From: Calditrichaceae bacterium
GTDB taxonomy: Bacteria > Calditrichota > Calditrichia > Calditrichales > Calditrichaceae
NCBI GenBank assembly: GCA_030622395.1
Contig: JAUXGF010000047.1
Location: 1-10,473, forward strand
DNA length: 10,473 nt
Direction of reading: 5' to 3'
Part shown: piece after piece, positions 5,948 through 10,473 of the stretch
Layout: each line of letters begins with the position of its first letter
Numbering within the stretch: the first letter of the stretch is position 1
Made by a program: the position numbers and the translations under genes
Notes under the pieces: model-generated
What the model saw: only the letters and a program-made list of their open reading frames with translations
Told to the model about the DNA's origin: nothing
The model's database searches: none

Positions 5948-6832
5948 ATGAAGGAAGAGGCAAAAGTAGGCGCGGTTATCACTCTTGCGGTCATATTTTT
6001 TATTGCGCTCATACTCATTTTAAAAAATGTAAATCTTTATGAAAGCGGTTACTGTTTAATCGTTCGATGCGATGATACGGCGGGGATTATTAAGGGCGAT
6101 CCTGTAACGCTGGCCGGGGTTCAAATTGGTAATGTTGAAGAAATCTGGCTGGAAAAGCAAAAGGTTAATATGCGGATATGGATTAAAGACGTGTATAAGA
6201 TACCCAGAGATTCGCGCGCCTTCATTAAAACGCTCAGTATGATGGGTGAAAAAATTGTAGGCATTACGCCGGGCGTTAGTTCGGTTATATTGCAAGATGG
6301 TCAATCGCTGCCGGGTTACGCCCTGATGGATATTACCGATATCGCTATCGAAGTAAAACCCCTTACGGAATCGTTTAAAGAAACTCTACGGAAATTAAGT
6401 TCAACTCTGGATGATACAACCACAGAAAATATTAAACAAACCATTGAGGGATATAACCTTACAGCAAAAAATCTTAACCGTATTATTAAAAATTCAGAAA
6501 AAGATATAAACAAGGCAACACTTCATTTAAAAGATTTTTCTGAGGATTTGAGCGCGCTTTCTCAAAGCAATCGTTCGCGGGTAGATTCCATTATTACTCG
6601 TCTGGAAAAAAGTTCAACCAATTTTTCGGAAGCTTCCGCCGATCTTACGCAGACGTCTAATAATTTGGAAGATATTACACGCAGTATAAAAAACCAGAAG
6701 GGCGCTTTAGGCCGTTTAATTTATGATAAACAGTTTTCGAACCGTCTGGACAGTTTGGTGCTAAATAGCAATGAACTAATTAAAGATGTGAAAAGAAATC
6801 CGGAGCGATATGCAAATTTTTCGATCTTTTAA
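5948..6832 (+). CDS. mlaD: MlaD-type MCE substrate-binding protein with long helical tail
   Basis: This protein of 294 residues is anchored in the inner membrane and faces the periplasm. One membrane segment spans about residues 8-25. A single MCE domain follows (about 33-115), with VRCDDTAGIIKGDPVTLAGV, typical MCE residues, and a closing MMGEKIVGITPG. From about residue 125 the rest is rich in Ser, Asn, Leu and Lys and predicted helical, far longer than the tail of E. coli MlaD. It ends KRNPERYANFSIF, an ending I associate with Bacteroidota-type MlaD proteins. AGAAGGA overlaps the mlaF stop and precedes the ATG. The domain forms rings that carry lipid through a central pore; the long tail could extend across the periplasm, which would suit the absence of an MlaC shuttle gene here. 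That last point is inference. Confidence 0.9.
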   Translation: MKEEAKVGAVITLAVIFFIALILILKNVNLYESGYCLIVRCDDTAGIIKGDPVTLAGVQIGNVEEIWLEKQKVNMRIWIKDVYKIPRDSRAFIKTLSMMGEKIVGITPGVSSVILQDGQSLPGYALMDITDIAIEVKPLTESFKETLRKLSSTLDDTTTENIKQTIEGYNLTAKNLNRIIKNSEKDINKATLHLKDFSEDLSALSQSNRSRVDSIITRLEKSSTNFSEASADLTQTSNNLEDITRSIKNQKGALGRLIYDKQFSNRLDSLVLNSNELIKDVKRNPERYANFSIF

Positions 6833-6852
6833 TAAAAACAATATTTTATATA

Positions 6853-7635
6853 ATGGCAACCAGAATAGCGGATTATTTCCTAATGAAAAATAAATTAAAT
6901 GTACTGTATTCAATTTATAGATTGGTATTCTTGCTGCCATTCATTGCCGTGTCTACAGCATATTCTGCTGTCAGCATGACAATCATTTCCATGTTAGGCA
7001 AACCGGAACTCGCCAGTAAAATATTTGGATCCTACTGGGGCAGGGCTATCTGCCACCTGACGCCGGTAAACGTTGAAATTTCCGGATCTGAAAATTTAAA
7101 CAAAAACAAATCTTATATAATCGCAGCCAATCATCAAAGCCAATACGATATCTTTATCTTATACGGCTGGCTGAATACGGATTTTACATGGGTTGCAAAA
7201 CAGGAGCTTCGCAAACTACCGTTTGTGGGATTTGCCATGCATAAGATGGGACACATTTTTATTAATCGCAGCAACCGGCAGGAGGCAATTCATTCACTTG
7301 ATGCCGCCAGAAATAAAATCAGGAACGGCATATCTGTACTGTTCTTTCCGGAAGGGACCCGAACAAAATCAGGAGAAATGAGCACTTTTAAAAAGGGCGC
7401 TTTCAAAATGGCTTTAGATTTAGAACTACCGGTATTACCTGTTTCTATTATCGGTACACGGGACATAATGCCCACAAATTCCTTTGATATTCATCCCGGG
7501 CGGGTAAAAATGATCATTCATCCAGCCATAGAAATTGAGCCGTATAAAAATGATGCAAAAGGAGTAATAAAATTAATGACAGAGACTAGAGCAGTTATAG
7601 CCAATTCAATTAAAAACGAAGGAATAAATACTTAA
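6853..7635 (+). CDS. plsC: PlsC-like 1-acyl-glycerol-3-phosphate acyltransferase
   Basis: This membrane-associated acyltransferase of 260 residues probably adds the second fatty acyl chain to lysophosphatidate. The catalytic motif HQSQYD gives His94 and Asp99 (the HX4D box). A substrate-binding motif, FFPEGTRTKSG, covers about residues 164-174 (Glu167, Gly168). FINRSNRQ and LPVLPVSIIGT match the remaining family blocks. A hydrophobic stretch near residues 15-45 should anchor it. No clear ribosome binding site precedes ATG 6853, and an in-frame ATG at 6883 lacks one too, so the start is uncertain. The stop overlaps the next gene by one base (TAATG). Related enzymes acylate other lipids; the substrate here is inferred from family. 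Confidence 0.9.
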   Translation: MATRIADYFLMKNKLNVLYSIYRLVFLLPFIAVSTAYSAVSMTIISMLGKPELASKIFGSYWGRAICHLTPVNVEISGSENLNKNKSYIIAANHQSQYDIFILYGWLNTDFTWVAKQELRKLPFVGFAMHKMGHIFINRSNRQEAIHSLDAARNKIRNGISVLFFPEGTRTKSGEMSTFKKGAFKMALDLELPVLPVSIIGTRDIMPTNSFDIHPGRVKMIIHPAIEIEPYKNDAKGVIKLMTETRAVIANSIKNEGINT

Positions 7636-8627
7636 TGGCAATATTAAGCAAAATCAGCGGAACCGGTTCTTATCTTCCGGAAAAGATATTAACGAATGAT
7701 GACCTGTGTAAAATGGTAGACACCAGTGATGAATGGATATTTCAGCGCGTAGGCATCAAAAAACGACATATTGCAGCCGATACTGAAGTGACGTCCGATT
7801 TAGCGGCAAATGCCGCACAGGCTGCTTTAAACAATGCCAGTATTAATTCAATGGATATTGATTTAATTATTGTGGCCACAATTACTCCCGACAAACCGTT
7901 CCCTTCCACCGCCACCCAGGTTCAAAGAAAAATAAATGCCAAAAACGCAGCAGCTATTGACGTTAACGCGGCTTGTTCGGGATTTATTTACGGACTCACC
8001 ATAGCCGATCAGTTTATTAAATCCGGTTTTTACCGGAATATATTAGTAATCGGAGTCGAAGTACTAAGCCGGTTCACGAACTGGCAGGATAGAAATACCT
8101 GTGTGTTATTCGGAGACGGTGCGGGCGCTGTAGTTCTTTCTTCAAATCATACAGACAGCGGCGCCGGGCTAAAATACGCCACTTTGGGCGCTGACGGTTT
8201 CACACCACCGGAGTGGCTTGAAATTCCCGCAGGAGGTTCGGCATTGCCTGCCAGCAAAGAAACCGTTGAACAAAATTTGCATTTTGCCGCGATGAACGGT
8301 AAAGAGATATTTAAATTTGGCGTTAAAATTTTACCTAAAACAATAAACAGCCTGCTCGATAAAAACGGCTACTCAATTAAAGATATAGATATGATTATCC
8401 CTCATCAGGCTAATGTGCGAATCGTTGAATCCGCCGCTAAGAAGCTTGGTATTCATAAAGATAAATTTTTTATGAATATTGACAAATACGCAAATACATC
8501 CGCCGCGACCATACCTATTGCGCTTGACGACGCGATTAAACAAAACCTGATAAAAAAGGGCGATAAGATAATCCTGGTCGGTTTTGGCGGCGGTTTAACC
8601 TGGGGCGCTGTTCTATATGAGTGGTAG
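7635..8627 (+). CDS. fabH: 3-oxoacyl-ACP synthase III (FabH-type)
   Basis: This cytosolic condensing enzyme has 330 residues. The catalytic triad is visible: Cys114 in NAACSGF, His257 in PHQANVRI and Asn287 in YANTSAATIP. The C-terminal VGFGGGLTWGA is the usual end block. The N-terminus (SGTGSYLPE) and length are normal for FabH. It normally condenses an acyl-CoA with malonyl-ACP to start fatty acid synthesis. Its placement between plsC and an Spt-like gene, apart from other fab genes visible here, raises the alternative that it serves a dedicated lipid pathway. It overlaps the plsC stop by one base, with AAGGA a few bases upstream, indicating translational coupling. Confidence 0.93.
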   Translation: MAILSKISGTGSYLPEKILTNDDLCKMVDTSDEWIFQRVGIKKRHIAADTEVTSDLAANAAQAALNNASINSMDIDLIIVATITPDKPFPSTATQVQRKINAKNAAAIDVNAACSGFIYGLTIADQFIKSGFYRNILVIGVEVLSRFTNWQDRNTCVLFGDGAGAVVLSSNHTDSGAGLKYATLGADGFTPPEWLEIPAGGSALPASKETVEQNLHFAAMNGKEIFKFGVKILPKTINSLLDKNGYSIKDIDMIIPHQANVRIVESAAKKLGIHKDKFFMNIDKYANTSAATIPIALDDAIKQNLIKKGDKIILVGFGGGLTWGAVLYEW

Positions 8628-8674
8628 CGATGATTAATTTAAGTTTAAATAGAAACAGTAAAAAGAATAATATT

Positions 8675-8688
8675 AGGAGAATATTTTG
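8675..8688 (+). promoter_or_regulatory. Ribosome binding site and TTG start of the Spt-like gene
   Basis: AGGAGA (8675-8680) lies 5 bases before TTG at 8686. The next in-frame ATG is well inside the conserved N-terminus, so TTG is the likely initiation codon. TTG is a weak start and may lower expression. Confidence 0.65.
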
Positions 8689-9873
8689 GATATATTTGAA
8701 AAATGCATAAATTTTACCCGCGCTGAAGAAATTATGAACGCTGGTATTTATCCATATTTTCAGCCTTTATCGGGCACTGATGGTCCCAGGGTGCGCATGA
8801 ATGGTCATACTGTAATTATGATCGGTTCGAATAACTATCTTGGTTTGACCCATGATTCCAGGGTTATTGAAGCGGCTATGGCTGCCACAAAAAAATACGG
8901 CGCCAGTTGTTCCGGTTCACGATTAATGAACGGCACGCTGGATTTGCATTTAGCCCTGGAAGAGAAACTGGCAAAATTTATGAAGCGCGAAGCCGCGTTA
9001 ATTTTCAGCGCCGGCTTTCTGGCAAATTTAGGCGCTATTTCAGCCCTTGCCGGCCGGGACGATTATATTATAATAGACCGGTCAGACCACGCTTCCATTT
9101 ATTCCGGAACGCATGCCGCACTTGGCGCAACAGTGAAAAGATACCGGCATAACGATATGGACGATCTGGAACGGGTAATGGACGGACTCGATCCTGATAA
9201 AGGAAAGATGATAATCAGCGACGGTGTGTTTAGTATGGAAGGCGATATCGTAAATTTGCAGCAGATGACCCAAATTGCCCAAAAATATAAGGCGCGTATT
9301 TATATCGATGAAGCGCACGGTCTTGGCGTTTTAGGCAAACACGGACGGGGCGCCTGTGAATATTTGGGACTGGAAGACCAGGTCGATTTGGTAATGGGAA
9401 CTTTCAGTAAATCGTTAGGTTCCATCGGCGGTTTTGTGGCAGCACCAAAAGAAGTAATCAATTATATTAAGCATACGGCAAGAGCGCTCATTTTTACTGC
9501 CGCGCCAACGCCTGCCGCAAGCGCCGCCGCATTAAAATCGCTGGAGATCATTGAAAACGAGCCGGAACGGATGGAAAGACTAAACCATATTTCAAAATAT
9601 ATGCGCAATGAATTCAGAACAATGGGCTTCGATATCGGCGATAGCAGTGAGACGCCGATCATACCCCTGTATATTAGGGATGATGAGAGAACTATGTACT
9701 TCTGGCGACGCTTATTTGATTCCGGCGTTTTTACTAATGCTGTATTGAGTCCGGGCGTACCGCCCGATCAGGCAATGATCCGCACCAGTTTTATGTCGGT
9801 GCATGCGGACGATGATTTAGAGCAAGCGCTGGAAATTACTCAAAAAGTGGGTAAAGAAGTAGGGATAATTTAA
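8686..9873 (+). CDS. spt: Serine palmitoyltransferase-like PLP enzyme (alpha-oxoamine synthase)
   Basis: This 395-residue enzyme depends on pyridoxal phosphate and condenses an amino acid with an acyl thioester. It has the full family layout: GSNNYLGL near residue 47, CSGSRLMNGT near 75, the PLP-stacking His135 in DHASIY, DEAHGLG (208-214), and the Schiff-base Lys242 in GTFSKS. That GTFSKS, rather than the GT(F/L)GKA usual in BioF, Kbl and HemA, points to serine palmitoyltransferase. Long stretches such as NGTLDLH, RYRHNDMDDLE and GVFSMEGDI resemble bacterial Spt sequences I know. A dimeric cytosolic enzyme is expected. No ACP, BioF-type biotin context or ceramide reductase gene is seen next to it. 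An AONS or other 2-oxoamine synthase is the main alternative. The translation start is a TTG. Confidence 0.82.
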   Translation: MDIFEKCINFTRAEEIMNAGIYPYFQPLSGTDGPRVRMNGHTVIMIGSNNYLGLTHDSRVIEAAMAATKKYGASCSGSRLMNGTLDLHLALEEKLAKFMKREAALIFSAGFLANLGAISALAGRDDYIIIDRSDHASIYSGTHAALGATVKRYRHNDMDDLERVMDGLDPDKGKMIISDGVFSMEGDIVNLQQMTQIAQKYKARIYIDEAHGLGVLGKHGRGACEYLGLEDQVDLVMGTFSKSLGSIGGFVAAPKEVINYIKHTARALIFTAAPTPAASAAALKSLEIIENEPERMERLNHISKYMRNEFRTMGFDIGDSSETPIIPLYIRDDERTMYFWRRLFDSGVFTNAVLSPGVPPDQAMIRTSFMSVHADDDLEQALEITQKVGKEVGII

Positions 9874-9889
9874 TATTTCGGAGAAAGAT

Positions 9890-10473
9890 ATGAAAACTGG
9901 TTTGGCTTTAGGCAGCGGGTCGGCGCGCGGCTGGGCGCATATTGGCGTTATTCGAGCCTTGGAGGAAGCCGGTATTAAAATAGATTGTATTGCCGGAACC
10001 AGTATCGGCGCCTTTGTCGGCGCATTTTATGCCACAGGGAATCTGGATTATCTTGAAGAATTTGCGCTTGAAATGGATTGGAAAGCAATAATTTCTTTTT
10101 TTGACATTGGCTTTCCCAGAAAAGGACTTTTGGACGGCGAAAAAATTAAGCAATTAGTTTCCGGAAAAATATTCGGAAAGAATCTCGAAGAAACAGATAT
10201 ACCTTTGCGTACTGTCGCTACAGATTTAATCTCTGGCAAGGAAGTTATTTTCAAAACCGGCAATATCGTTGACGCAGTGCGCGCCAGTATTTCTATTCCC
10301 GGAATTTTCACACCGTTAAAAAAAGATGATCATTATTTAGTAGACGGCGGATTAATAAATCCCGTCCCGGTGGATGTGACGCGAAATATGGGCGCTGATA
10401 TTGTAATAGCCGTCGATCTCAATCATGATATTTTAGAGAAAGGGAAAAAAGAGAAAAGTAAAGAATTGCTAAG
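9890..10473 (+). CDS. Patatin-like phospholipase, RssA-type, 3' end outside window
   Basis: The reading frame opens at ATG 9890, 16 bases after the Spt-like gene, with GGAGAAAG (9880-9887) in front, and stays open to the window edge (194 codons seen). The patatin catalytic set is present: oxyanion glycines GSGSARG (8-14), nucleophile Ser38 in GTSIG, and the dyad Asp152 in VDGGLINPVPV. There is no signal peptide, so it should act in the cytosol or at the inner membrane face on acyl ester bonds of phospholipids or lysolipids. Its place at the end of a lipid synthesis and transport cluster suggests remodelling or turnover of the product. The substrate and C-terminus cannot be judged from here. 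Confidence 0.9.
   Translation, partial: MKTGLALGSGSARGWAHIGVIRALEEAGIKIDCIAGTSIGAFVGAFYATGNLDYLEEFALEMDWKAIISFFDIGFPRKGLLDGEKIKQLVSGKIFGKNLEETDIPLRTVATDLISGKEVIFKTGNIVDAVRASISIPGIFTPLKKDDHYLVDGGLINPVPVDVTRNMGADIVIAVDLNHDILEKGKKEKSKELL

Overview
The window is about 10.5 kb of AT-rich bacterial chromosome with every recognisable gene on the + strand and mostly short gaps, so it reads as one or two polycistronic units for envelope lipid synthesis and transport. Spt-like enzymes, an outer-membrane barrel, and an MlaD ending in NPERYANFSIF suggest a diderm related to Bacteroidota, Calditrichota or Ignavibacteria. That placement is inference from protein style. TAA, TAG and TGA are all used as ordinary stops.

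Region 1 (1-3047) holds three paralogues of a small helical, phasin-like protein of about 140 codons. Copy 1 (1-423) has an in-frame TAA at codon 15 where the other two copies read Ala, so it is broken or restarts internally. A YghO-type GNAT acyltransferase gene (437-1564) lies between copies 1 and 2. A gene-free 400-base gap (1565-1964) is almost entirely a 382-bp element with 13-bp terminal inverted repeats and an imperfect 8-bp target duplication. Its left end supplies the present stop codon of the GNAT gene. Removing the element and one duplication restores a GNAT gene ending in TAA, 10 bases before the start of copy 2. A hairpin-rich repeat sits inside the element and again, in longer form, between copies 2 and 3.

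Region 2 (3063-6832) encodes a signal-peptide-bearing outer-membrane barrel, then an MCE-type lipid transporter: MlaE permease, MlaF ATPase and MlaD with a long helical tail. No MlaB, MlaC or MlaA is seen in the window.

Region 3 (6853-10473) encodes a PlsC-like acyltransferase, a FabH-type ketoacyl synthase, a serine palmitoyltransferase-like enzyme carrying GTFSKS, and the N-terminal part of a patatin-like phospholipase that runs off the window.

Taken together, FabH and PlsC could supply or use acyl chains, the Spt-like enzyme could make a long-chain base, and the GNAT protein could N-acylate it. MlaEFD and the barrel could move the lipid across the envelope, and the patatin could remodel it. 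The individual families are well supported by motifs. The integrated sphingolipid-like make-and-move pathway is a hypothesis.
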